Shown: positions 7,592-16,558, counted from the first letter of the stretch. The stretch is 64,000 nucleotides of DNA from JACCTU01 sp963700495 (GCA_963700495.1 CAVOXT010000005.1:186001-250000); one strand, 5' to 3'. Numbers and translations: made by a program. The notes: a model not told the origin generated them from the letters alone.

Positions 7592-10500
7592 GCGCGTCGA
7601 CGACGTTCCGGCCGTACAAGGGCCTGGCGCCGTTCGACGACGAGCCCTTCGACGCGCTGCTCTTCTTCGGACGTGAGCGGGAGCGCGAGATCATCGTCGC
7701 GAACCTGCTCGCCTCGAGACTGACCGTCCTGTACGGAGCCACGGGGGTCGGGAAGAGTTCGCTGCTGCGGGCGGGGGTCGCTCAGAGACTCCGGACGTTC
7801 GCCGACTCGTCGGTCGCGATCTTCAGCTCCTGGGGGGACGATCCAACGGCGGAGATCGACGCGGTGATCGCGGCGGCGGAAGGGGACACGCATCTGATCC
7901 TCGACCAGATCGAGGAGTACTTCCTCTACCACGATCCCGACGGCGCGTTCGCGCGACGACTGCCCGAGCTCGTGACGGAGCCCGGGCTGCGCGTGAACGT
8001 CCTGCTCGGAATACGCGAGGACTCCCTGGCGAAGCTCGACATCTTCAAGAGCCGGATCCCGAGCCTGTTCGCGAATTACGTACGGCTCGACCATCTCGAT
8101 CGCGTCGCCGCGCGCGCGGCGATCGTGGGGCCGCTGGAGCGGCTGAACGAGCTCGCTCCGGACGAAGAGCCTTACCGCGCTGAGCCCGAGCTCGTCGAAG
8201 CGGTGCTCGACCAGGTTGCGACCGGGAGGATCGAGTACGGGCTCAGCGGGCGCGGGGTCGTTCCCGGACGCGACGAGCCGGGCCGGATCGAGGCGCCCTT
8301 CTTGCAGCTCGTGCTGGAGCGCCTCTGGGACGTCGAGCAGGAGGCCGGCTCTCACGTCCTGCGGCTCGAGACGCTCGACCGCCTTGGCGGTGCGGGAACG
8401 ATCGTGCGCGAGCATCTTGACCATGCACTCGCCTCACTCGACGCGGACCAACAGGCGCTCGCCGCGCAGGTGTTCGAGCATCTGGTTACGCCGTCCGGGA
8501 CGAAGATCGCCCACGAGATCGGGGATCTCGCTCGATATGCACATGCAGGCGAACGCGAGGTCGGAGTCGTGCTCGGTCGCCTCGCCGCCGAGCGGATCGT
8601 GCGTCCCGTGGGCTCGGAAGGGTCGAACGGCCGCTACGAGATCTTTCACGACGTTCTCGCGGACGGCGTCCTAGCCTGGCGCACCGCATTCGAGGCCGAG
8701 CGGGAACTGGAACGGGAACGGCGCCGGCGGCGACGAGCGCTCGCCGCTGCCGGGATCGCGATGGTCGCGCTCGCCGCCGTCGCGGCGATCGCTCTCTTCG
8801 CACTCGCGCAGCGCGAGCGAGCAAAAGAGGAGGCGACGCATGCACGGGCGAGGGAGCGAGCTGCGCGCGCCCTCGCCGATCTCACGGTCGATCCGCAGCG
8901 AAGCCTTCGCCTCGCCGTTGCGGCGGCGACGGACGAGCAGACCCCTCAGATCGAGGAAGTTCTCCGCCGATCGCTGCTCGCCGCGCGCCAGCGCCACGTA
9001 CTACCGGCCCGCGCAGACGCCTCGGTCGTCGCATTCGACGCCGCGCGGCGCGTACTCGTTCCGTTCGGCATGCGCGTGCGCACCTATTCGTCCAGGGGCG
9101 TGCCGATCGGAGCCCTGCCACTTCCCGGCGGTTCGCTGCTCGGGCTCAGCCGTGATCAAGCGTTTGGAGTGGGCGCCGAGGGGCGCAAGGTCGTTGTGCG
9201 GGAGACCGCGACCGGGAACATCGTTCGCGCGATTCCGCAGCCGGGTCCGATTCGTGCGGCTCGGTTCGACAACAATGGCCGACTGATCGGCGTCATCGCC
9301 GCGAACCGGGCCGGTCACGAGTTCGCGAGCGTGTTTCGGGTTGCAGACGGCACACGTCTCAACGTCTTCCGGGTGCGTGGCACGAAGAGTCTCGCGTTCA
9401 GCCCCGACGGGCGACTACTCGTCACCGGTAGCGCGGACGACACCGCAAGAATGTGGCGACTCCGCGACGGGAAGCTCCTGCGCACGTTCCCCCACGCGGG
9501 TGACGTGGCTGCCGTGGAGTTCAGCCCGGACGGCAAGCTGCTTGCCACTGCGAGCGGCGACAGCGGTGTCCGCGTATGGGATGTCGCGTCGGGCGGGCAG
9601 AAGTTCCTGTTCCTCGGCCATGCGAGTTCCGTCATTGCACTCGCCTGGAGTCCCGATGGAAGGTTCCTCGCCGACGCGAGCCTCGACGGCACATCGAGGA
9701 TTCTCAACATCGGTAGCGTCGACGCGGGCCGGACGGTCGCCGTCCTGATCGGCCACGATGACCGGGTCAATGCGATCACGTACAGCCGTGACGGCCGGTC
9801 GCTGGCGACGGTGTCGAGCGACGGGACGGCTCGCCTCTGGGACGCTCGAGCAGAGGACGAACTCGTTCCGATAGCCGCGCACTCGCCCGGTGTCACACGT
9901 GCGTCGTTCGACGCTTCCGGCCGAAAGGCGGTCAGTTGGGGTGTCGACGGTGCCGTCGTGACCGTCATTCAGCCACGCCCGCTAACGGCGAAGATCGGCG
10001 AGCCCGGGTTCGTGGCGGTCGCTCGCTTCGATCCGTCCGGCGGACGAGTCGTCGTGGGCGGACCGAGGGGCGCAGCGATCTACACGTCGGGTGGACGCCG
10101 GCTGACGAGGCTCGTCCAGCGCGGCGCCGTAACCGACGCTGCCTTCTCGGCCGACGGTCGCCGCGTGGTCGTCGCGACCGACGACGGTTTGGTGCGGATC
10201 TTCGGCTCGCGCGGCACGATGCTCGGCAACCTCGATCACGGTGCTCCGGTGACGAGGGTCGCGATTCGCGCCGACGGGCTTGTTGCGACGGCTGTGGATG
10301 ACGGGACGGTTCGGCTCTGGCGGCCCAGGGTTCGCGCGATCGTCGTCAGCGGGCACGACGGGTTCATCAACGCGTTGCGGTTCTCGCCCGACGGCAAGCA
10401 ATTGGTCACAGCCGGGGACGACGGAGCGGTGCGCGTCTGGGATGCCGACTCCGGTGCGCTCCTGACCGAGCTCACCGGTCATCTGGGTGGGGCAACCGAC

Positions 10501-10899
10501 GCCGCGTTCTCGCCGAGCGGGCGCATGATCGTCACGACGAGTGGGGGGCGGGAGGTTCGTCTCTCCGACCCGGTGACAGGGGAGCGCATCCGCAATCTGA
10601 TCGGACACTTCGGTCCGGTCAACAGCGCAGCCTTCAGTCACGACGGGAGGTGGCTCGTCACGACGAGCACACTTGCGGCAGCGATCTGGCAGACCCGGGC
10701 GAGCGTGCCCTTCACCTACCTTCGGGGGCATACGGCTCCGGTTGTCCGATCCGCTGAGTTCAGCCCCGACGGCCGCGACGTGCTGACTGCAGCCGACGAC
10801 GGCACCGTGCGGCTGTACGTCTGCGAGCTTTGCGGCGGGATTGACGATCTCGTCGCGCTCGCGAAGCGACGGCTCGCCGCCGCCAGACCTGTTCGCTGA
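7588..10899 (+). CDS. STAND-type NTPase with transmembrane segment and WD40 propeller
   Basis: 1103 aa. It begins with a PYKGLAPFDDEPFDALLFFGRERE segment typical of nSTAND1 NTPases, then a Walker A (GATGVGKSS, about residues 51-59) and a Walker B-like LILDQIEEY (about 101). A single hydrophobic helix at about 386-408 follows a poly-Arg stretch. Residues about 465-1095 hold at least a dozen WD40 blades with FSPDGxxL..S.D.TxRLW repeats. Start ATG 7588 overlaps the SARP-SIR2 stop. Such proteins sense ligands through the propeller and switch through the NTPase, so the pair looks like a sensor-effector/regulator unit. Confidence 0.88.
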   Translation: MSASTTFRPYKGLAPFDDEPFDALLFFGREREREIIVANLLASRLTVLYGATGVGKSSLLRAGVAQRLRTFADSSVAIFSSWGDDPTAEIDAVIAAAEGDTHLILDQIEEYFLYHDPDGAFARRLPELVTEPGLRVNVLLGIREDSLAKLDIFKSRIPSLFANYVRLDHLDRVAARAAIVGPLERLNELAPDEEPYRAEPELVEAVLDQVATGRIEYGLSGRGVVPGRDEPGRIEAPFLQLVLERLWDVEQEAGSHVLRLETLDRLGGAGTIVREHLDHALASLDADQQALAAQVFEHLVTPSGTKIAHEIGDLARYAHAGEREVGVVLGRLAAERIVRPVGSEGSNGRYEIFHDVLADGVLAWRTAFEAERELERERRRRRRALAAAGIAMVALAAVAAIALFALAQRERAKEEATHARARERAARALADLTVDPQRSLRLAVAAATDEQTPQIEEVLRRSLLAARQRHVLPARADASVVAFDAARRVLVPFGMRVRTYSSRGVPIGALPLPGGSLLGLSRDQAFGVGAEGRKVVVRETATGNIVRAIPQPGPIRAARFDNNGRLIGVIAANRAGHEFASVFRVADGTRLNVFRVRGTKSLAFSPDGRLLVTGSADDTARMWRLRDGKLLRTFPHAGDVAAVEFSPDGKLLATASGDSGVRVWDVASGGQKFLFLGHASSVIALAWSPDGRFLADASLDGTSRILNIGSVDAGRTVAVLIGHDDRVNAITYSRDGRSLATVSSDGTARLWDARAEDELVPIAAHSPGVTRASFDASGRKAVSWGVDGAVVTVIQPRPLTAKIGEPGFVAVARFDPSGGRVVVGGPRGAAIYTSGGRRLTRLVQRGAVTDAAFSADGRRVVVATDDGLVRIFGSRGTMLGNLDHGAPVTRVAIRADGLVATAVDDGTVRLWRPRVRAIVVSGHDGFINALRFSPDGKQLVTAGDDGAVRVWDADSGALLTELTGHLGGATDAAFSPSGRMIVTTSGGREVRLSDPVTGERIRNLIGHFGPVNSAAFSHDGRWLVTTSTLAAAIWQTRASVPFTYLRGHTAPVVRSAEFSPDGRDVLTAADDGTVRLYVCELCGGIDDLVALAKRRLAAARPVR

Positions 10900-10904
10900 G
10901 CGGG

Positions 10905-11525
10905 TCAGCCTGCCGACGACGGCCGCGGTGATCGCCGCGTGCGCCGGGGGGCGTCCGGCTTCTTCCTCGAGCGGCGCGGTGTCACGCCTCGGTCGACGAG
11001 CTTCGCGAGTGCGTCGAGGTCCGGCATCGGGTCGCCCAGCGTCCGGCGCAGCGCGAGCCCGTTCGCGATCAGGCTGAGGAAGACCGCGATCGTCTCGAGG
11101 TCGATGTCGCTCCGGAAGCCCTGCGCACGGAGCCGCTCGAGCCGCTGCGGCCGCTCTTCCATCAGCTTCGCCTCGGCCGCTGCGACGGCGTCTCGGAAGC
11201 TGTCGTCGGAGCCGAAGCGCCTGGCCGCTTCGAGCTGCACGCCGAGCCAGTCGGGGTCCTCGTTCGTGATCGCCTCGAGCAATGCGGAGTAGCCCTCGGT
11301 GAGCCAGATCTCCGTCAGCCGGACGTTCGACTCGACGGCGAGCTCGACGAAGATCGACTCCTTGCTCGGGAAGTAGTTGAAGATCGCGCCCCGGGAGAGG
11401 CCGATCTCCTCTTCGAGGCGGGCGACCGTCGCCCCCTCGTAACCGAGCCGGGCGAACGCCCGTTTGGCGCCCTCCAGGATCTCCCCGCGGCGGCGCTCCT
11501 TGTGCTCCTCGGAGACCTTCGGCAT
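10905..11525 (-). CDS. TetR family transcriptional regulator
   Basis: 206 aa. The N-terminal helix-turn-helix is clear: ILEGAKRAFARLGYEGATVARLEEEIGLSRGAIFNYFPSKE-type sequence, with LSRGAIFNYF as the recognition helix. The C-terminal ligand domain is unspecific. It is divergent from the MFS gene at 11571 with only 45 bp between the start codons, and that gap holds a near-palindrome, so it most likely represses the exporter and itself. The 3' end stops 5 bp from the convergent STAND-WD40 gene. Confidence 0.92.
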   Translation of the reverse strand: MPKVSEEHKERRRGEILEGAKRAFARLGYEGATVARLEEEIGLSRGAIFNYFPSKESIFVELAVESNVRLTEIWLTEGYSALLEAITNEDPDWLGVQLEAARRFGSDDSFRDAVAAAEAKLMEERPQRLERLRAQGFRSDIDLETIAVFLSLIANGLALRRTLGDPMPDLDALAKLVDRGVTPRRSRKKPDAPRRTRRSPRPSSAG

Positions 11526-11533
11526 ATCGACAC

Positions 11534-11562
11534 TTTACAAAACCGTACGGACGTTTTATTAT
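11534..11562 (+). promoter_or_regulatory. TetR operator inside the MFS promoter
   Basis: TTTACA (11534-11539), 17 nt, then TATTAT (11557-11562) form a strong promoter firing toward the MFS gene; transcription would start at about ATG 11571 (leaderless). The spacer carries AAAACCGTACGGACGTTTT (11539-11557), with the perfect core CCGTACGG flanked by AAAAC/GTTTT arms. Bound TetR would lie between the -35 and -10 boxes and block initiation. Confidence 0.65.
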
Positions 11563-11570
11563 ATCGACCC

Positions 11571-12797
11571 ATGACCACCACCGTGAACCGCACCGCAGTC
11601 GGCGCTCTCCTGGTCGCCGAGACCATCTCCGTCCTCGGCTCGCGCATGACCTATCTCGCGCTGCCGTGGTTCGTCCTCGCCACGACAGGGTCGCCCGGAA
11701 AGATGTCGCTCGTCCTCGCGGCGGAGATCATCCCCATGGCGCTCCTCGGGATCCCGAGCGGGAGCGTCGTCGAGAAGCTCGGCGGCCGCACGACGATGCT
11801 GGTCGCCGACTTCGCGCGTGCGCCGATCATGGCCTCGATCCCGCTTCTGTACGCCGCGGATCTCCTCAGCTTCCCGCTGCTGCTCGGGATCGTCGCCCTG
11901 CTCGGGACGTTCATGCCGCCGTACTCCGCGGCGCAGCGCGTCGTGCTCCCGGAGCTCGTCGGGGAGAACGAGCGGCTGCTCGTCCAGGGGAACAGCATGA
12001 TCGAGGGCGGGACCGCGTTCGCCGGCCTGATCGGGCCCGCGCTCGCAGGGCTCCTGATCCCCTTGCTCGGCGCGCCGAACGTCCTCTACGTCGACGCGGC
12101 GACGTTCCTCGTCTCGTTCTTGATCGTGCTCTCCCTCGTCCCGAGGCGGAAGCCGCTTCGTGCACCTGCACAGCGCGGCGTGCTCGCAGGGCTGAAGTTC
12201 GTCCTCGGCGATCGGCTGCTGGCACCGCTCACCTTCACGGTCATCGGGTTCGGCTTCATCACCTCGGCGCTCTCGCCGGCCCTGCTGGTCTTCGCCCGTG
12301 ACTCCTTCGGGAGCGCGAGGGTCGCCGGCCTCTTCTACACCGCGCTCGGCGCCGGCGCCTTGACGGGGACGATCGTGGCCGTGCTCGTGGTGAGGAAGCT
12401 GGCGCCGCTGAAGATGGCGACGCTCGGGATCCTCGCGTTCGCCGTCCCGCTGTGGGTGCTGCCGACGATGCCGCCGGCGTGGGTGGTGATGGCAGCGCTC
12501 TTCGTCGCGACCTTCTTCACGCCGCTCGTGAACGGGCCCGTGATCGGCGTGCTCACGGCGCGAACGCCCGAGGGGCTGCGCGCGAAAGTCATGACGGCCG
12601 TGATCGCGGTCAACGCGCTCGCGGCGCCGCTCGGCTTCCTGCTCTCCGGACAGATCCTCGAGCGCTGGGGCGTGGAGCCGATCTTCTTCGGCGTCGCCGT
12701 CGGGGTCTCGGTGCTCGCGCTCGTCTTCGCGTCGATCACGATCCGGCACCGGAACGAGACGCTCTCGATCCCGGAGGCACAGCCGGTCGCAGCGTAG
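11571..12797 (+). CDS. MFS transporter under TetR control
   Basis: 408 aa, about 12 transmembrane helices, loop-2 motif KLGGRTTMLVADFAR. Closely related to the MFS protein at 3547-4857. The divergent tetR and the embedded operator suggest a drug or metabolite exporter induced by its substrate. ATG 11571 coincides with the predicted transcription start. The gene is followed after 20 bp by uvrB, which has its own -10-like TACGCT. Confidence 0.9.
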   Translation: MTTTVNRTAVGALLVAETISVLGSRMTYLALPWFVLATTGSPGKMSLVLAAEIIPMALLGIPSGSVVEKLGGRTTMLVADFARAPIMASIPLLYAADLLSFPLLLGIVALLGTFMPPYSAAQRVVLPELVGENERLLVQGNSMIEGGTAFAGLIGPALAGLLIPLLGAPNVLYVDAATFLVSFLIVLSLVPRRKPLRAPAQRGVLAGLKFVLGDRLLAPLTFTVIGFGFITSALSPALLVFARDSFGSARVAGLFYTALGAGALTGTIVAVLVVRKLAPLKMATLGILAFAVPLWVLPTMPPAWVVMAALFVATFFTPLVNGPVIGVLTARTPEGLRAKVMTAVIAVNALAAPLGFLLSGQILERWGVEPIFFGVAVGVSVLALVFASITIRHRNETLSIPEAQPVAA

Positions 12798-12817
12798 GCC
12801 GGCGGTACGCTGTTCGG

Positions 12818-14821
12818 GTGCCGCCGTTCAAGACGTCAGACGCGTACCAACCGACCGGCGACCAGCCGCGCGCGATCGCCGAGCTCACCGAGGGAATCCT
12901 CGCCGGCGAGCGCTACCAGACCATGCTCGGGGCGACCGGCACCGGCAAGACGGCGACGATGGCGTGGATCGTCGAGCAGATCCAGAAGCCGACGCTCGTG
13001 ATCGCTCACAACAAGACGCTGGCGGCGCAGCTCTGCAACGAGTTCCGCGAGTTCTTCCCGCACAACGCCGTCGAGTACTTCGTCTCCTACTACGACTACT
13101 ACCAGCCCGAGGCGTACGTGCCGCAGGCCGACCTCTACATCGAGAAGGACTCGTCGCAGAACGACGACATCGCGCGGCTGCGGCTCGCGGCGACGTCGTC
13201 GCTGTTCACGCGACGCGACGTGATCGTGGTCGCGTCGGTCTCGTGCATCTACGGCCTCGGCTCGCCGGAGGAATGGCAGGAGCGCGTGCTGATCCTCGAG
13301 GTGGGGCAGGAGCACGATCGCGACCTCGTCCTGCGCAAGCTGATCGAGTCGATGTACGCCCGGAACGACTCGGTGCTCGGCCGCGGGCGGTTCCGGGTCA
13401 AGGGCGACGTGCTCGAGATCCAGCCCGCGAACCAGGAGACCGCCTACCGCGTCTCGTTCTTCGGCGACGAGGTCGAGGCGATCACGCACTTCGACCCGCT
13501 GACGGGCGAGGTGCACGCCAAGCTCGACAACATCGCGATCTGGCCGGCGACGGAGTACGTCACCTCGACCCCCACGATCGAGCGCGCCGTCGTCGAGATC
13601 CGGCGCGAGCTCGAAGAGCGGCTCAAGGTGCTCGAGGGCGAGGGGAAGATGCTCGAGGCTCACCGCCTGCGACAGCGCACCGAGTACGACCTCGAGATGA
13701 TGAAGGAGCTCGGCTTCTGCTCGGGGATCGAGAACTACTCGCGCATTCTCGAAGGCCGCGCCGCGGGGACGCACCCGTTCACGCTGCTCGACTACTTCCC
13801 GAAGGACTTCGTGATCTTCATCGACGAGTCTCACCAGACCGTGCCGCAGATCGGCGGAATGTACGAGGGCGACCGCTCGCGCAAGCAGACGCTCGTCGAC
13901 TACGGCTTCCGGCTTCCGTCGGCGCTCGACAACCGGCCGCTGCGCTTCGACGAGTTCCTCGACCGCAAGCATCAGCTCGTCTTCGTCTCGGCGACGCCGG
14001 GGCCGTTCGAGCTGCGCCACTCGACCCGTGTGGTCGAACAGCTGATCCGCCCGACCGGGATCGTCGACCCGGAGGTCGAGCTGCGCGCGACGAAGAACCA
14101 GATCGACGATCTCCTGAACGAGATCCGGCAGCGCGAGCAGGCGGGCGAACGTGTGCTCGTCACGACCCTGACGAAGAAGATGTCCGAGGATCTGACCGAC
14201 TACCTGCTCGAGTCCGGCGTCAAGGCGCGCTACCTGCACTCGGAGATCGACACGCTCGAGCGGATCCAGATCATCCGCGAGCTGCGCCTCGGCGACTACG
14301 ACGTCCTCGTCGGCGTGAATCTCCTGCGGGAGGGGCTCGACCTGCCGGAGGTGTCGCTCGTCGCGATCCTCGACGCGGACAAGGAAGGCTTCCTCCGTGG
14401 GAAGACCGCACTCATCCAGACGATCGGGCGCGCGGCGCGGAACACGAACGGCAAGGTGGTGATGTACGCGGACAAGCTGACCGAGGCGATCAAGGGGGCG
14501 CTCGACGAGACCGACCGCCGGCGCGCGAAGCAGCTCGCGTACAACGAGGAGCACGGGATCACGCCCGAGTCGATCGTCAAGGGCGTCTCGGACATCGCCG
14601 AGTTCCTCACGCTCGAGTCGCCGACGGTCCCGGGCCGGCGCCGCCGCGGCCAGCAGAAGGTCGAGGGCATGTCGGCCGACGAGCTCCACCGGCTCGTGAT
14701 CACGCTCGAGGAGGAGATGTTCGCTGCGGCCGAGGAGCTCCGGTTCGAGTACGCGGCGAAGCTCCGCGACGAGATCAAGGAGCTGCGGCGGGAGCTCCTG
14801 GCCGCGGCGGCGCTCGCCTAG
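12818..14821 (+). CDS. uvrB: excinuclease ABC subunit UvrB
   Basis: Damage-verification helicase of nucleotide excision repair; loads onto DNA with UvrA and recruits UvrC. 667 aa, the usual length. Walker A GATGTGKTAT is near residue 42, followed by the YYDYYQPEAYVP beta-hairpin that inserts between strands, FIDESH, helicase motifs including GVNLLREGLDLPE, and a C-terminal UVR domain (residues about 625-660). GTG 12818 is chosen from the family N-terminus; TACGCT lies 6 nt before it. It overlaps the convergent phosphoesterase gene by 4 nt. Confidence 0.97.
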   Translation: MPPFKTSDAYQPTGDQPRAIAELTEGILAGERYQTMLGATGTGKTATMAWIVEQIQKPTLVIAHNKTLAAQLCNEFREFFPHNAVEYFVSYYDYYQPEAYVPQADLYIEKDSSQNDDIARLRLAATSSLFTRRDVIVVASVSCIYGLGSPEEWQERVLILEVGQEHDRDLVLRKLIESMYARNDSVLGRGRFRVKGDVLEIQPANQETAYRVSFFGDEVEAITHFDPLTGEVHAKLDNIAIWPATEYVTSTPTIERAVVEIRRELEERLKVLEGEGKMLEAHRLRQRTEYDLEMMKELGFCSGIENYSRILEGRAAGTHPFTLLDYFPKDFVIFIDESHQTVPQIGGMYEGDRSRKQTLVDYGFRLPSALDNRPLRFDEFLDRKHQLVFVSATPGPFELRHSTRVVEQLIRPTGIVDPEVELRATKNQIDDLLNEIRQREQAGERVLVTTLTKKMSEDLTDYLLESGVKARYLHSEIDTLERIQIIRELRLGDYDVLVGVNLLREGLDLPEVSLVAILDADKEGFLRGKTALIQTIGRAARNTNGKVVMYADKLTEAIKGALDETDRRRAKQLAYNEEHGITPESIVKGVSDIAEFLTLESPTVPGRRRRGQQKVEGMSADELHRLVITLEEEMFAAAEELRFEYAAKLRDEIKELRRELLAAAALA

Positions 14822-15639
14822 CCGCGCTCGTCGACCGACAGCGGTTCGCGGCCCCGGGCGAACCGGCGCACCGCCGTGAGCTCCCAGTCGTCGGCGCGCC
14901 AGATGTACGTCTGGATCGCAATCGACGCGGCGCCGATCTCGTAGACGTGGAGCCCGCGGGCCTCGCCGCGACGCTGCGGCCGCGGCCGGCCCAGGCCCGG
15001 CGCGATCGAGACGACGACGGCGTTGACGTCGCCCTCGGTCACCTCGAAGTCCCTGCGCTCACTGACCGCAGCCTGGTGGATGTGGCCCGCGAGGATCAGC
15101 TGCGCGCCCGAGTCGACGAGGGACGCGAGGACGCGGTTGCGGTCGGACACCGGTCTCTTCGTCGAGCGCCAGGGTGCGCCGAGGAGGTGGTGGTGGATGG
15201 CGACGATCCGGAACGCGTGCTCGGGCGAGTCCGCGAGCGCCTCGCGAGCTCTGTCGAGCTGGTCCCGGCGGAGCGCACCGCTCTGGTGCCGCCACGGCCG
15301 CACCGAGTTGAGCCCGAGCACGAAGAGATCGTCGGAGCTGTAGCGCGGCTCCGTCGTCTCCCAGACCCGCTCGAACTCGCGCCACGGCGAGGTGAAGCGC
15401 GCCGGGAAGGTGTAGGGGATGTCGTGGTTGCCCGGAATCGCGAGTACCGGCGGCCCGAGCGCGCGCAGGAACTGCGCAGCGCGTTCGTGCTGGTCGCGGC
15501 GCCCGCGGTGTGTCAGGTCTCCGCTCGCGACGACGAGCTCCGGCCGGACTCCCTCGAGCAGGGATGCGAAGGCGGGCTCCAGGGCGGGATCCTCGCGCGC
15601 GCCGAAGTGGAGGTCGGAAACGTGGAGGACGCGTGTCAT
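14818..15639 (-). CDS. calcineurin-like metallophosphoesterase
   Basis: 273 aa cytoplasmic enzyme with the full set of metal-binding motifs: HVSDLHFG (D-x-H) at the N-terminus, ASGDLTHRG (GDxxxxG), IPGNHD (GNHD), and later IVAIHHH and LILAGHIHQA. Resembles 3',5'-cyclic-nucleotide phosphodiesterase/CpdA-type or DNA-repair-exonuclease-like proteins, but the substrate cannot be assigned. It ends convergently against uvrB. Confidence 0.88.
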   Translation of the reverse strand: MTRVLHVSDLHFGAREDPALEPAFASLLEGVRPELVVASGDLTHRGRRDQHERAAQFLRALGPPVLAIPGNHDIPYTFPARFTSPWREFERVWETTEPRYSSDDLFVLGLNSVRPWRHQSGALRRDQLDRAREALADSPEHAFRIVAIHHHLLGAPWRSTKRPVSDRNRVLASLVDSGAQLILAGHIHQAAVSERRDFEVTEGDVNAVVVSIAPGLGRPRPQRRGEARGLHVYEIGAASIAIQTYIWRADDWELTAVRRFARGREPLSVDERG

Positions 15640-15671
15640 AACGGCCGGAGCAGGCTATACAGTGACCAGGC

Positions 15672-15908
15672 GTGAACGAGTCTCCCGAAGTCTTCGACGA
15701 CCTCTACCTCGGGCTCCGGGCGGGCGGCGCGATGCGCAAGCAGCGACGCGGCGAGCCGCTGACCGCCGAGGAGCAGGAGGCGCTCGGCCGCTGGCAGCGG
15801 CTCTCGGCGGCGCGCAAGTCCCTCGCGATCGGCGCGTTCACGATCGGCACGTTCGGGCTCGGGTTCACGCTCGGCGGCCTCATCTTCGGCCGCTGGCGCC
15901 GGGCGTAG
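15672..15908 (+). CDS. small single-pass membrane protein
   Basis: 78 aa, no recognised family. The N-terminal 45 residues are charged (EVFDDLYLGLR, KQRRGEPLTAEEQEALGRW), and residues about 48-72 form one Gly-rich transmembrane helix (IGAFTIGTFGLGFTLGGLI). TACAGT lies 8 nt before GTG 15672, again suggesting a leaderless transcript. It is divergent from the phosphoesterase gene. Confidence 0.6.
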   Translation: MNESPEVFDDLYLGLRAGGAMRKQRRGEPLTAEEQEALGRWQRLSAARKSLAIGAFTIGTFGLGFTLGGLIFGRWRRA

Positions 15909-15971
15909 CGCCCACCGTTCGGGCCGGCGCGCGCAGGGAGGCGTTGCACGCCGCCGAAGACTCTGGTCCCG

Positions 15972-16397
15972 ATGTGGACGAGTCCGGAGGAGCGGATGTG
16001 CTGGGAGTCCCGTCGGCATGCGGTCGTGCTCGCGCGCCCGTTCGTCCGCGCGCTGGTGCTCGGTCTCGTCGGAATCGTGTGCTTCGTCGCCGGCTGGCCG
16101 GCCATGGTCGCGGGGCCGCCGCTGATCGGATTGGGCGCTCTGGGCGCAGCCCTGTCGGTCTGGCGCTGGGAGCGGACGAAGGTCGTGGTTACGACCGAAA
16201 AGCTCTTCGTCGTCCACGGCACGCTTCGGCGGCGAGCCGCCGCAGTCCGCCTCGGTCGGATCACGACGATCGAGGTCGAGCAGAGCCTGCTCGGCCGGCT
16301 CTTCGGCTACGGCACCCTCGTGGCGGGCGAGCTGGAGATCCCGTTCGTGCCGCAACCGCGCCGCGTCGGCAGCCTGGTCGCCCGCCTGAGCGCCTGA
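15972..16397 (+). CDS. PH-domain (bPH2/DUF304-like) membrane protein
   Basis: 141 aa. Two transmembrane helices (about residues 25-70) precede a bacterial PH domain with WRWERTKVVVTTEKLFVVHGTLRRR and the typical IEVEQSLLGRLFGYGTL segment. Such proteins sit in the cytoplasmic membrane; their function is unknown. ATG 15972 starts 14 residues before the first helix region. Confidence 0.75.
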   Translation: MWTSPEERMCWESRRHAVVLARPFVRALVLGLVGIVCFVAGWPAMVAGPPLIGLGALGAALSVWRWERTKVVVTTEKLFVVHGTLRRRAAAVRLGRITTIEVEQSLLGRLFGYGTLVAGELEIPFVPQPRRVGSLVARLSA

Positions 16398-16416
16398 TCC
16401 TGTGGACAAAACACAT

Positions 16417-16498
16417 CGGGGTCTGACCCCGAACCCCGAGCCAAGCGGCCGGATTACGGTTGCTTGCAGGGGCGCTTGGGGAGCGGGGTCTGACCCCG
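16417..16498. repeat. two copies of the palindrome CGGGGTCTGACCCCG
   Basis: Identical 15-nt perfect palindromes (T at the centre) lie at 16417-16431 and 16484-16498, 67 bp apart, in the gap between the PH protein and uvrA. CCCCGAGCCAAGCG after the first and CGCTTGGGG before the second are partly complementary, so the whole stretch can fold. GGGGTCNGACCCC palindromes resemble the extragenic REP elements of other bacteria. Confidence 0.6.
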
Positions 16499-16512
16499 GG
16501 TGTTGAGGAAAC

Positions 16513-16549
16513 CGAACACCTGTTCCCGTCCGACACGCCTCGTTACACT
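16513..16549 (+). promoter_or_regulatory. LexA SOS box and promoter of uvrA
   Basis: CGAACACCTGTTCC (16513-16526) fits the Gram-positive/actinobacterial LexA consensus GAAC-N4-GTTC. It overlaps the -35 position of a promoter with TACACT at 16544-16549; ATG 16559 is 9 nt further. LexA bound here would block RNA polymerase, which gives DNA-damage induction of uvrA. Confidence 0.7.
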
Positions 16550-16558
16550 GGGTCGGTT

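Noticed and set aside
12801..12818. A possible SOS box before uvrB (GTACGCTGTTCGG)
   Set aside because: The GAAC half and 4-nt spacing are missing; the match is better explained by the TACGCT -10 box.
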